Shown: piece after piece, positions 35,768 through 45,500 of the stretch
Numbering within the stretch: position 1 is the stretch's first letter
How the letters are laid out: each line of letters opens with the position of its first letter
From: Bacteroidia bacterium
GTDB lineage: Bacteria > Bacteroidota > Bacteroidia > Flavobacteriales > Flavobacteriaceae
DNA: 64,000 bases
Assembly (NCBI GenBank): GCA_030430535.1
Contig: JAUIKY010000001.1
Location: 124,001 to 188,000, forward strand
Direction: 5' to 3'
The notes under the pieces: generated by a model
Database searches by the model: none
What the model saw: the letters and a program-made list of their open reading frames with translations, nothing else
Told to the model about the DNA's origin: nothing
Program-made: the position numbers and the translations under genes

Positions 35768-36391
35768 ATGAACAAACCAATTAAATACACGATCATTGCT
35801 TTAGTCTTGGTTTTTTCGTTTTATAATGCCGTTTACATCAAAGATTTGGATGCGGTAAAAGCATTAAAAACCAAAGCTGTTTTTAATGCTAAAGATTATG
35901 CCGATGATTTTATTGAAAACAAAGTTCAGAATTTGTTGGCCATTGATGCTTCCAGTTTTTTAACGGGAATTTCAGAAGATGTCAAAAGCTATTCTGAATC
36001 CAAAGGCAATAAACTCGGTATTAGTGATGATTACTATTTTATTATTGATGGAAAAGCAACGGTCGAAAAGATAGAGGAAGAAAATGTACTGGTAACGCTT
36101 CAAGAAAATAAAAATCGAAAATTAAAAATCGCTACCGATTTTATCTTCGGAAATGCCATTCGTGAAGGCGCAAAAATGGCCAATATTGGCGATTATCAAA
36201 ACACGATGGACTATAATAATATTTCGGTTGAGCTGAATAATATTGTCCGAGAAACCATAGTGTCGCCGTTCAAAAAATCAGTAAAGGAAAACGATAGCCT
36301 TTATTTTAAAGGCGCTGTAAAAGTGAATGTAAATAAACCACAATTGGATAATTTAAGAGTGATTCCCCTTATTCTTGATTTAAAAAAATAA
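35768..36391 (+). CDS. DUF2291 family periplasmic protein
   Basis: 207 residues with one N-terminal membrane helix (YTIIALVLVFSFYNAVYI) acting as signal anchor and a soluble domain outside. The pattern (RFIVENKVQNLL-type DDFIENKVQNLLAI, then IIDGKATVEKIEEENVLVTL, FGNAIREGAKMANIGDYQN, and a C-terminal FKGAVKVNVNKPQLDNLRVIPL) matches DUF2291, a family found almost only in sugar ABC operons between the binding protein and the ATPase. Its function is not known; an accessory role in transporter assembly or substrate delivery is suggested by context. It starts five bases after the binding protein gene. Confidence 0.8.
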   Translation: MNKPIKYTIIALVLVFSFYNAVYIKDLDAVKALKTKAVFNAKDYADDFIENKVQNLLAIDASSFLTGISEDVKSYSESKGNKLGISDDYYFIIDGKATVEKIEEENVLVTLQENKNRKLKIATDFIFGNAIREGAKMANIGDYQNTMDYNNISVELNNIVRETIVSPFKKSVKENDSLYFKGAVKVNVNKPQLDNLRVIPLILDLKK

Positions 36392-36394
36392 ACT

Positions 36395-37915
36395 GTGGAA
36401 AACCAACGCAATATTTTACTTGAGGCAAAAAATATCACCAAACGTTTTGGTGGCGTAACGGCTTTAGATAGCGTAAATCTTAACGTACACACGGGTAAGG
36501 TTAATGTTATTGTTGGGGAAAACGGCGCTGGAAAATCTACTTTAATGAAAATCCTTTCGGGGGTTTATCCCGATTATGAGGGGCAGTTGTTCCTAAATGG
36601 CGAGGAAGTCAGTTTCGGTAATCCGAAAGACGCCATGAAGAAAGGGATAGCGATTATGCATCAGGAATTGAATTTAATTCCGTACTTAAGCATTACCGAA
36701 AACATTTTTTTGGGTCGTGAAATTCATAATACATTTGGGATTTTGGACTCTAAGGAAATGTTGAAACAAACCAAATCTTTGCTCGAAAGATTGGATTGCC
36801 ATTTAAATCCCAAAACTTTGATTTCAGATTTGAGGGTGGGCGAGCAGCAACTTGTTGAAATTGCCAAAGCCCTCTTGGAAGAGGCTAAAGTTGTAATTAT
36901 GGACGAGCCTACATCGGCTATTTCAGACTCTGAGGTGGAATCGCTTTTCAGAATAATCGATTCACTTAAAAAACAAAACGTTTCCATTCTTTATATCTCA
37001 CATAAACTGGATGAATTGTTTTTAATTGCCGACCGTTTTATTGGCCTGCGCGATGGAAAAACCGTGGGGACGATTGAAAATGTGGAAGGCGCTACCAAAG
37101 ACGATTTAATCCGTTTGATGGTGGGGCGCGATATAAAAAACAAGTACGAAAAAGATGTTGTAAAATTAGGCGATGATGTTTTATCTGTTGAAAATATTAG
37201 CCTTCGGAATGTTGGTAGTAAGTTAAAGTACATTATAAAAGACATCAATTTCACTTTGAAAAAAGGAGAAGTTTTGGGCATTTTTGGGTTGATGGGCGCA
37301 GGACGTACCGAGTTGCTCGAAACCATTTTTGGGCTGCACTCCAAAGTAATGTCTGGTCGTATTGTTATCGATAATAAAGAAGTTAAGATAAAGTCGGTTG
37401 CAGATGCCATTAAAAACGGACTCGGGTTAGTACCGGAAGACCGCAAGGAAGACGGTTTGGTGCTTCAAATGGAAATCAGTAAAAACACAAGTATGGCCTC
37501 AATAAGTGGCGTAGTGAAAAACGGCTTTTTGAACCATAAATTGGAAACCGAACTTTCAAAAAAATATATTGAAGCGCTCAAAATAAAAACGCCTTCAGAA
37601 AAGCAATTGGCTAAAAACTTAAGTGGCGGAAACCAACAAAAAGTGGTTTTGGCCAAATGGTTGGCCACAAAACCTAAAGTGTTGTTTTTGGATGAACCCA
37701 CTAGAGGCATCGATGTTAAAGCCAAAAACGAAATTTATCACCTCATTAATAATTTAGCAAAAGAAGGTTTGGGTATTGTGGTGGTTTCATCTGAATTGCC
37801 TGAAATCATGGCTATTTCCGATAGGATTTTGGTGCTGAGCAATTCGAAAATATCTGGAGAATTCAATCAAGAAAATGCTAGCGAAGAAAACATCATGCAA
37901 GCCGCAACTTTATAA
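36395..37915 (+). CDS. Sugar ABC transporter ATPase, RbsA-type (two nucleotide-binding domains)
   Basis: 506 residues starting with GTG, three bases after the previous stop; an internal ATG would remove the start of the first domain. Domain 1 has Walker A GENGAGKSTLMKIL, signature DLRVGEQQLVEIAKALL and Walker B VVIMDEPTSA. Domain 2 has a degenerate Walker A (GLMGAGRTELLE), signature LSGGNQQKVVLAKWL and Walker B VLFLDEPTRGID. The degenerate second site is normal for this family. It powers the ribose-type importer with the permease that follows. Such importers are rare in Bacteroidota, which usually import sugars with MFS or SSS permeases. Confidence 0.95.
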   Translation: MENQRNILLEAKNITKRFGGVTALDSVNLNVHTGKVNVIVGENGAGKSTLMKILSGVYPDYEGQLFLNGEEVSFGNPKDAMKKGIAIMHQELNLIPYLSITENIFLGREIHNTFGILDSKEMLKQTKSLLERLDCHLNPKTLISDLRVGEQQLVEIAKALLEEAKVVIMDEPTSAISDSEVESLFRIIDSLKKQNVSILYISHKLDELFLIADRFIGLRDGKTVGTIENVEGATKDDLIRLMVGRDIKNKYEKDVVKLGDDVLSVENISLRNVGSKLKYIIKDINFTLKKGEVLGIFGLMGAGRTELLETIFGLHSKVMSGRIVIDNKEVKIKSVADAIKNGLGLVPEDRKEDGLVLQMEISKNTSMASISGVVKNGFLNHKLETELSKKYIEALKIKTPSEKQLAKNLSGGNQQKVVLAKWLATKPKVLFLDEPTRGIDVKAKNEIYHLINNLAKEGLGIVVVSSELPEIMAISDRILVLSNSKISGEFNQENASEENIMQAATL

Positions 37916-37947
37916 AAACAACCAACTAAACGCTATCACCACAAAAA

Positions 37948-38919
37948 ATGACCGATGTAAAATCTACTTTAGTAAAATTTCAATCCATAATAGCGCTTTT
38001 GGTGCTATGTATTGTGTTGACCATTTTGTCAGATAAATTCTTCACTTTGGAAAATGGCTGGAATATAGCCCGGCAAATTTCCATAAATGTATGTATTTCG
38101 GTGGGGATGACTTTGGTGATTTTAACAAAGGGTATCGATTTATCGGTGGGTTCCATGTTGGCGTTTAGTGGTGCCATTGTAGCAGGTTTGTTGAAATTCG
38201 GATTGGAATTTCCTTCCATAAACACTTTTGTGGGGTTTACCGTTTTTGGTGCTATATTGGCAGGGTTGGTTGTTGGTGGCGGTTTGGGTGTATTCAACGG
38301 CTGGATGATTACTAAATTTAAAGTGCCGCCGTTTGTCGCAACATTGGCTATGCTAACCATAGCCCGTGGGGCAACCATGCTTTGGACGGGCGGTTTCCCT
38401 ATTACCGGGCTGGATGATAGTTTTGCCTTTATTGGTACGGGGTGGTTTTTAGGCATTCCTATGCCGGTTTGGATTACTGCTATTGTGGTAGTTTTGGCCA
38501 TTATTTTAACGAAGAAAACAAAATTTGGTCGTCATATTTATGCCATTGGAGGTAACGAAAGTGCCGCACGTTTATCAGGCATTAATATCAATAAAGTAAA
38601 AATTTGGGTGTATGCGATAGCCGGTATTTTGTCGGCAGTGGGCGGTATCATTTTAACCTCACGTCTGGATTCGGCACAACCCAATGCAGGTATGAGTTAT
38701 GAACTGGATTCCATTGCGGCGGTGGTTATTGGGGGCACATCGCTTTCCGGAGGGCGCGGTTCCATTATGGGAACAGTGCAGGGGGCACTCATTATTGGGG
38801 TACTAAACAGCGGTTTAGTTCTGTTGAATGTTTCGCCCTTTTGGCAACAAATTATCAAAGGTTTTGTGATACTGATAGCCGTTATTATGGACCGATTGAA
38901 CCACCCAAACGAAAATTAA
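37948..38919 (+). CDS. Sugar ABC transporter permease, RbsC-type
   Basis: 323 residues, mostly membrane helices (about eight to ten). Family motifs: ISVGMTLVILTKGIDLSVGSMLAFSG, FVATLAMLTIARG, AIGGNESAARLSGINI, AVVIGGTSLSGGRGSIMGT and a C-terminal VILIAVIMDR. The permease presumably forms a homodimer with the ATPase and takes the sugar from the binding protein. It is preceded by the leader AACAACCAACTAAAC, similar to the one before the BASS transporter. The FGGY kinase starts 17 bases downstream. Confidence 0.94.
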   Translation: MTDVKSTLVKFQSIIALLVLCIVLTILSDKFFTLENGWNIARQISINVCISVGMTLVILTKGIDLSVGSMLAFSGAIVAGLLKFGLEFPSINTFVGFTVFGAILAGLVVGGGLGVFNGWMITKFKVPPFVATLAMLTIARGATMLWTGGFPITGLDDSFAFIGTGWFLGIPMPVWITAIVVVLAIILTKKTKFGRHIYAIGGNESAARLSGININKVKIWVYAIAGILSAVGGIILTSRLDSAQPNAGMSYELDSIAAVVIGGTSLSGGRGSIMGTVQGALIIGVLNSGLVLLNVSPFWQQIIKGFVILIAVIMDRLNHPNEN

Positions 38920-38936
38920 AATTTTAAAAATAGAGC

Positions 38937-40433
38937 ATGTCAAAATCATATATATTATCCATAGACCAAGGTACGAGTGGCACAAAAGCCATCATTTTTG
39001 ATGCAATGGGAAACATTGTTACCAAGGCTACTGCGCCGCTGAAATCGTACTATCCTGCACCTAGTTTTGTGGAACAAGACCCGCAAGAAATTTATAATTC
39101 GGTAATTGAAGCGGTAAAAAAATGCATCACTTTATTTAATGAAGAATTTCCTGGTGAAATAGATAACATCATATCGTGTGGTATTTCCAATCAACGTGAA
39201 ACTTTTGTACTTTGGGATAATGATGGAAATCCGCTACACAGCGCCGTAGTTTGGCAGTGTAAACGCTCAAATGCTATTTGTGAAACGCTGAAAGAAAAGG
39301 ATTTAGAATCGAAAATTGGCGCTAGCTCAGGGCTTACAATCGACCCTTATTTTTCTGCTACGAAAGTGATTTGGCTTAACGAAAATAATTCTAAAGTTAA
39401 AGAAGCTATTGAAGCAGGCGATGCCTATTTTGGAACGGTTGACACTTGGTTGCTTTACAAATTGACTAACGGGAAAAGTTATAAAACAGACCATACCAAT
39501 GCGTCTCGAACGCTGTTTTACAATATTTATGATTTGGATTGGGACCAATCGCTTTTAAAGGATTTTAATCTTGAAAATCTGAATTTACCAGAAGTTACTT
39601 TTTCTTCAGACCATTTTGGTGATTCCAATTTTGAAGGTGTTTTTTCAAAACAATTGCCCATTACAGGCATGATTGGCGATTCGCAAGCTGCTTTTTTTGG
39701 AGAGGAATGCTTTGTGAATGGCATGGCGAAAGCTACTTTAGGCACGGGGTCATCGATTTTATGGAATGCCGAAAAATTGGAAAAACAGACCGAAAACGGC
39801 ATGTTGACTACTATTGGTTGGAGCGTTGACGGACAGGTTAATTATGCTTTGGAAGGCGTCATTGTTAGTTGTGGCTCTACTTTAGAGTGGCTAAAAAATC
39901 AATTGGATATTTTTACTACACACGACCAAATTGAAGAGATGGCGACGTCGCTGCAAAATAACGAAGGCGTATATTTAATTCCCGCGTTTAGTGGTATGGG
40001 GGCACCTTACTGGCAGAAGGAATGGAAGGCATCCATTCACGGATTGACTTTCGGAACAAAAAAGGAGCATTTGGTACGTGCGGCGTTGGAATCTATTGCT
40101 TTTCAAATAAAAGATGTTATTGGTTCCATTGAAAAGGAAACCAAAACGTCATTAAAAGAATTAAAAGTGAACGGAGGGATTACGGCGAACGGATTTTTAA
40201 TGCAGTTCATTTCAGACTTATTAAAAACGCCAATCACCAATATGGGCATCACCGATGTGTCGGCTTGGGGTGCCGCATTAATGGCTGGTTTGGGTGCTAA
40301 ACTTTGGGTGGGTTTTGAAGATTTTCCAAAGCCGCCTTCCGAAGTTATAAAAAGCTATACGCCAAATGCCAATACCGAAGTTCATGGATTTTATGAAAAC
40401 TGGGGGGCGATTTTAGCAGACAAAACCAGATAA
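38937..40433 (+). CDS. FGGY family carbohydrate kinase (glycerol-kinase-like; AplK-type candidate)
   Basis: 498 residues, cytoplasmic. Phosphate-1 motif is SIDQGTSGTKAIIFD; SNQRETFVLWD and VVWQCKR are glycerol-kinase-like; TVDTWLLYKLT, GMIGDSQAAFFG, KATLGTGSSILWN, IPAFSGMGAPYW and VNGGITANGFLMQFISDLL complete the FGGY family. Overall it is closer to glycerol kinase than to xylulose or ribulose kinase. As last gene of the isomerase/transketolase/ABC operon it probably phosphorylates the imported or isomerised ketose. Apulose kinase (AplK) is a FGGY protein working before AptA/AptB, so the arrangement suits that route. Substrate not decided by sequence. Confidence 0.92.
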   Translation: MSKSYILSIDQGTSGTKAIIFDAMGNIVTKATAPLKSYYPAPSFVEQDPQEIYNSVIEAVKKCITLFNEEFPGEIDNIISCGISNQRETFVLWDNDGNPLHSAVVWQCKRSNAICETLKEKDLESKIGASSGLTIDPYFSATKVIWLNENNSKVKEAIEAGDAYFGTVDTWLLYKLTNGKSYKTDHTNASRTLFYNIYDLDWDQSLLKDFNLENLNLPEVTFSSDHFGDSNFEGVFSKQLPITGMIGDSQAAFFGEECFVNGMAKATLGTGSSILWNAEKLEKQTENGMLTTIGWSVDGQVNYALEGVIVSCGSTLEWLKNQLDIFTTHDQIEEMATSLQNNEGVYLIPAFSGMGAPYWQKEWKASIHGLTFGTKKEHLVRAALESIAFQIKDVIGSIEKETKTSLKELKVNGGITANGFLMQFISDLLKTPITNMGITDVSAWGAALMAGLGAKLWVGFEDFPKPPSEVIKSYTPNANTEVHGFYENWGAILADKTR

Positions 40434-40534
40434 ATTAAATAAAAGTAGAATATATTTAGGGAGGTAGCAGAAAGAATTGAAGCAGTAGCTTTTATCGCTT
40501 TAAAACACAAAAGGGGAGAAATTTTATTTCACGA

Positions 40535-41089
40535 ATGGGAGATAAAGACTTAAAAATACTTGAAAAACTAAAGCAAGGCCAGGCAGGAGCCTTTAGAGAG
40601 TTATTCGATTTGTATTATATTCCCCTCACTTCGTATGCCTTTAAATATTGCGATTCATTTACTTTGGCCGAAGATATTGTTCAGGATTTATTCGTTAAGT
40701 TTTGGGATGAACAATTATACATCAAATTGGACGATAATATTGGGGCATACCTTTTTAAGTCGGTTAAAAACAATGCACTTCAGGTTCTAAAAAAGAAATC
40801 AAAATATAGGTTTGAGGACATTGAAAGTCAAGTTTGCGATTTAATTGAAGAATTTGATTTTGATAAGTCGAATTTGGAAGAAGAAAAACGAAAACTTCAC
40901 CAACACATTGAAGCTTTACCCCGGAAAAGTAAGGAAGTGTTTAAGGCTATCGTGCTCGATAACCTAAAATATAAGGAAGTTGCCCTGCAATTAGATATTA
41001 GCGTAAATACCGTTAAAACCCACTACTCACGGGCGCTAAAGCAACTTCGGGACACAGTGCCAGTCATCATTTGGTTGCTATTAAGTTAA
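40535..41089 (+). CDS. ECF RNA polymerase sigma factor (Bacteroidetes type)
   Basis: 184 residues. Region 2 (about 10-80) has LFDLYYIPLTSYAFKYC and AEDIVQDLFVKFWDE; region 4 (about 115-175) has LPRKSKEVFKAIVLDNLKYK and a helix-turn-helix VALQLDISVNTVKTHYSRAL. This is the ECF type paired with FecR anti-sigma factors and TonB-dependent transducers. The anti-sigma gene starts 97 bases downstream. Free sigma would direct transcription of the susC/susD genes, and perhaps its own, once substrate at SusC signals through the STN domain and FecR. No standard TAnnTTTG element is clear in the 101 bases upstream. Confidence 0.95.
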   Translation: MGDKDLKILEKLKQGQAGAFRELFDLYYIPLTSYAFKYCDSFTLAEDIVQDLFVKFWDEQLYIKLDDNIGAYLFKSVKNNALQVLKKKSKYRFEDIESQVCDLIEEFDFDKSNLEEEKRKLHQHIEALPRKSKEVFKAIVLDNLKYKEVALQLDISVNTVKTHYSRALKQLRDTVPVIIWLLLS

Positions 41090-41100
41090 AAAACTTCATT

Positions 41101-41130
41101 TTTTTGTCACCCATTTTCGGGTTTTTGTCA
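41101..41130 (+). promoter_or_regulatory. Direct repeat TTTTTGTCA x2 before the anti-sigma gene
   Basis: TTTTTGTCA occurs at 41101-41109 and again at 41122-41130, 21 bases apart (two helical turns), with CCCATTTTCGGG between. A perfect repeat with this spacing, in the gap between the sigma and FecR genes, is a good candidate for a regulator or ECF-sigma binding site. FecR starts 57 bases after it. Confidence 0.45.
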
Positions 41131-41186
41131 TTATGTTAATATAGTGTATGTGTTAGTTAAAATAACACATGTTTTAATTTGTAATA

Positions 41187-42371
41187 ATGAAAGGCAAAAA
41201 CGAAATATCCAACCTTATTTCATCGTACTTAAACAAGAGCATTTCTGAAGATGAATTTAACCAATTACAGATTTGGATAAATAAATCTCCAGAAAACAAA
41301 AAGCGTTTTACGGAATATTTGAAGGTTTATAAAACATCAAGAAACATTGAGTTGCTTGAACGATTGGACAAGGATTTAGCCTGGAATAAAATTGTTTCAA
41401 AAATTAAAAGGCCGTTGAATAAAAACGAGCAAAGGCAGCCATCAAAAATCAAATATTTAAAGTTTCAGAATGCATTTTTCAAGTATGCTGCCATTATTGT
41501 CTTAATGGTTGGTGTTGGCTATTATTTGTCCCAAAAATATCTTTTTGTTAGCAATCAGCAGGTTATACCCCAAGGAAGTATTGTGCTTGAAATGGAAGAT
41601 GGTACCCTGAAAATTTTGAGTGAAGACGGAAACGAGCAATTGGTAGATGGCAGTGGTAACACTATTGGCGAACAAAATGGGCAGCAGCTAAATTACAGCA
41701 AAGCACAAAAAAAAGCGGAGTTGGTATATAACACACTGACCATACCGTACGGTAAACGATTTAGTTTAAAATTATCGGATGGAACCACGGTTTACCTAAA
41801 CTCAGGAACCTCATTAAAATATCCTATTAAATTTATTGAAGGGCACCACCGTAAAGTATTCTTAACGGGCGAGGCCTATTTTGATGTGGCTAAAGATGCA
41901 GAACATCCTTTTGTAGTGGCTTCAGAACATATAGATGTAAAAGTATTGGGTACGGTTTTTAACGTATCGGCCTATCCAGAGGATGCATCTGCCGATGTGG
42001 TTTTAATTGAAGGTTCGGTGCGGATGGCAGCCAATGGAACACCTTCAAATCAAGAGGCTACTTTAGTGCCCGGAACAAAAGGTTCATTGAATAAAACAAG
42101 TGAAAATATTTTAACCGAAAAAGTAGATACGGCCATTTACACTTCATGGATTCAAGGCGAACTGTTTTTTAGAAATATGCCTTTTGAAAACATTGTAAAA
42201 AAACTGGAACGGCATTACGATAGGAAAATTGTGATTCAAAATAAAGATTTGAAAAGTGAAATTTTCAACGCCAGTTTCAAAGAAGAGCCTATTGAAAATG
42301 TGCTAAGTTACTTTAAGGATAGTTTTAATATTAAATACCACACCGAAAATAATATCATTTATATCAACTAA
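41187..42371 (+). CDS. FecR-type anti-sigma factor
   Basis: 394 residues. A cytoplasmic sigma-binding part (1-95, with LISSYLNKSISEDEFNQLQIWI) is followed by a single membrane helix (about 98-116, YAAIIVLMVGVGYYLS). The periplasmic FecR domain comes next (about 190-290, YGKRFSLKLSDGTTVYLNSG, GEAYFDVAKDAEHPFVV). The C-terminal DUF4974 domain (about 325-394, FFRNMPFENIVKKLERHY) is the usual contact with the STN domain of the transducer. It holds the ECF factor until SusC reports substrate. The pair sigma/FecR plus STN-SusC is complete here, so this PUL is controlled by glycan at the outer membrane in addition to the DeoR regulator. Confidence 0.96.
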   Translation: MKGKNEISNLISSYLNKSISEDEFNQLQIWINKSPENKKRFTEYLKVYKTSRNIELLERLDKDLAWNKIVSKIKRPLNKNEQRQPSKIKYLKFQNAFFKYAAIIVLMVGVGYYLSQKYLFVSNQQVIPQGSIVLEMEDGTLKILSEDGNEQLVDGSGNTIGEQNGQQLNYSKAQKKAELVYNTLTIPYGKRFSLKLSDGTTVYLNSGTSLKYPIKFIEGHHRKVFLTGEAYFDVAKDAEHPFVVASEHIDVKVLGTVFNVSAYPEDASADVVLIEGSVRMAANGTPSNQEATLVPGTKGSLNKTSENILTEKVDTAIYTSWIQGELFFRNMPFENIVKKLERHYDRKIVIQNKDLKSEIFNASFKEEPIENVLSYFKDSFNIKYHTENNIIYIN

Positions 42372-42426
42372 CTAAACTTTTTAAAAACTAAACAAATGAA
42401 ACATTGAAACACCACACTAAGAAAAT

Positions 42427-42488
42427 CACTTAATGGCAACATAAAAAAACCGGAAAATGCGCCAACATTTCCCGGCCAATATTAAGTG
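42427..42488 (+). promoter_or_regulatory. Two-part stem-loop in the susC leader
   Basis: CACTTAAT at 42427-42434 pairs with ATTAAGTG at 42481-42488, and inside it CCGGAAAATG at 42450-42459 pairs with CATTTCCCGG at 42466-42475 (nine of ten pairs) around a CGCCAA loop. No T-run follows, so it is not a simple terminator. It lies between fecR and susC, 46 bases before the susC start, where mRNA structure or a trans-acting RNA could set SusC translation. Confidence 0.5.
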
Positions 42489-42534
42489 AAAAACTAAATT
42501 AAATCAGTCATTCACCATTTAACAACGTAAAAAT

Positions 42535-45500
42535 ATGAAAAAACTTCATGTCGAGGGAGGTATGTCATGCCCTTTCCTAAAATTTGACTTAAAGATGAAA
42601 CTAACTACGCTTTTTCTCTTTGCTTCCATTTTCAGTATGCTAGCAAATACTGGTTATACCCAATCGGTATCCCTGAACATAGAGAACGAAACCGTTTCGA
42701 AAGTAATTGATAATATTGAAGCTACCACAGAGTATCGGTTTGTGTACAATACCAAGTTTGTGGATCTTAAGCGCAAAGTATCGATAAAAGTAAAGGATGA
42801 AAAAATAGAGAATGTATTGACAAACTTGTTTTACAATACTAATACTTCGTTTAAAATAAGGAACACACAAATCATTTTAAAGGAAAAGTCGATAGCAGAA
42901 ACTGTTGAGCCACTTTCAACAACTGAAACTCTTGAAATAAATCAGGGATTTGGTGTTTCGGGTAAAGTAACCGATGCTAATGGTCAGCCCTTAATGGGAG
43001 CCAATATTTTGGAAAAAGGAACATCAAACGGAACACAATCCGATTTCGATGGAAACTTTTCATTAACCGTTAAAAATCCCAATGCTGTTTTGGTTATTTC
43101 GTATGTTGGGTTTGTTACTAATGAGGTTAATGTATCAAACCAACAGAACTTGACCATAATCTTAAAAGAAGACGCCGCTGCTTTAGATGAAGTGGTAGTT
43201 GTTGGCTATGGCTCGGTTAAAAAAAGGGATTTAACAGGATCGGTAATTTCTGTTAATGCTGAAAAAATAGAAGGTAGGTCGAATAGTAATGCGCTTCAGT
43301 CTCTTGCGGGGCAGGCTACAGGGGTTCAAATAACACAGTCACAGGGTGCGCCCGGTCTTGCTCCTACTATTAAGGTGCGTGGGGCATCGTCTATAAATGC
43401 GGGTACCACACCGCTTTATGTAATTGATGGCATTCCGTTGGAAGACAATACAACAAATTCAACCGACACAGGAATTAGTTCGGGGGGTAATTTAGGGTTT
43501 AACCGAAACCCATTGAATAATATTAACCCAAACGATATCGAGTCTATCGATATATTGAAAGATGCATCTTCTGCTGCTATTTATGGTTCAAGGGGAGCCA
43601 ACGGTGTAGTTATCATTACTACCAAACAAGGTAAAGCAGGTAAAACCAAAATCAATGCTACTTTAGAGTCTAGCATATCGCATGTAAACAGAAAAACCGA
43701 TATGATGAATGCCTCAGAATTTATCGCTTTTAATTCGGCAGCGAGAAACAATTCATGGGCCACGATAGTTGCCGAAAATCCATCGGCTACAAGAGGATTG
43801 AACATAACGGTTCCTTCTGAGTTCTCTGACCCAGAGTGGATAGAGCGTATTGGTAATGGAACCGATTGGCAGGATGTGGTGTTCAGGACTGCAAGAAGCA
43901 ATAATTTCCAGTTATCGGCTTCTGGAGGTAGTGAGAACACACAATTTATGGCTTCGATAGGTTACTTGGATTCGGAAGGTGTTGTTGATAGAAATACTTA
44001 TGATAGAATAAACCTAAGGTCTAACCTCAAACACCAGTTTAATGACCATGTGCGTATGGGGATAAATATAGGACTTAGCCGAATAAAAGAGGCTCCTTAT
44101 GGTACAGGGGGGAAAAGTGATGTAGTGAGTTTAGCTTTACAGAGCAACCCATTTTTTCCGCTGTATGTTGAAACGGGAAGCCTTGGCTTTAAAGATCCCA
44201 ATTCCATTTGGAATACATTTACAAAATACGGTTTCCAACTATGGCATCCATACTCTTTAACTAGGGAGGCGACTACCGAAAAGATTATGAATGTTTCAAC
44301 CATCACCTCTTTTGTGGAATGGGATATTTTAGATGGGTTAACACTTAAAACGTCAGCCAGTTCCAATATTGAAAATACCGAACATAATTTTTACTGGAAT
44401 GAGGGGCAAAATTGGGGCTACTCTGGTTGGGTTCCCGCACAGGCCACTTTTAAAACATTGCAGTCCAACAACTGGATTTCTGAAACCACACTAACGTACA
44501 ATAAAACATTTAATGAAAACCACAATTTGAATGTGTTGGCAGGATACTCTGCGCAGGAGCAGCGTTTAGATACCAGTAGCATGACAGCTACCAATTTTCC
44601 AAATGATTTGGTGCAAACTTTAAATGCAGGTGTGGTAAATTCTGGTGAAACATTTTCCGAAGAATGGTCTTTAGTATCGTATTTAGCACGAGCCAACTAT
44701 TCTTATAAAGGAAAATATTTGGCATCAGCAGCGATACGTGCAGATGGATCTTCTCGTTTTGGAGCCAATAGCAGATGGGGATATTTTCCATCAGGGTCTT
44801 TGGCTTGGCGTATTTCAGAAGAACCTTTTCTTCAAGATGTATCTTGGGTAAATAGCTTAAAAGCTAGGCTAAGTTACGGGGTAACCGGCAACAATCAAAT
44901 TCCAAATTACGGATCAATCGGTATATTGGGTTACAACTCGTATGTAAGTTCAGGTACCGTAAACCAAGGTATTTACACCACAAATTTCGCCGACAAAAAT
45001 TTAAAATGGGAAAAAACTGGGCAAACCAACTTTGGTGTAGATTTTACAACGCTTAATGGCCGTATAAGGTTTTCAGGAGATGTTTATTATTCAAAAACCA
45101 AAGATTTATTGCTTAATGTGCCCATTCCAATTCTTTCAGGATTTTCTTCTACTTTAACCAATATTGGTGAGCTTGAAAATAGAGGGTTTGAAATAAACCT
45201 TAGTTCAATTAATATTGACAGCGATTTTAAATGGAGTACCGACTTCAATATTTTTGCAAACCGCAATAAGGTTTTAAAACTGGGTGTTAACGATGCGCCT
45301 ATAGATATTAATGTGAGCAGCATGACATCGCGCACAGCTGTAGGCAAACCCATTGGTATGTACTACGGTTATGTTATTGATGGTGTGATTATGTCGCAAG
45401 CCGAGTTGGATAGCAATGCCTACCCAGTGTGGCCAGGTAGTGAGCCGGGAGACCCAAGGGTAAGGGATGTTAATAATGATGGACAAATTGATTCGGACGA

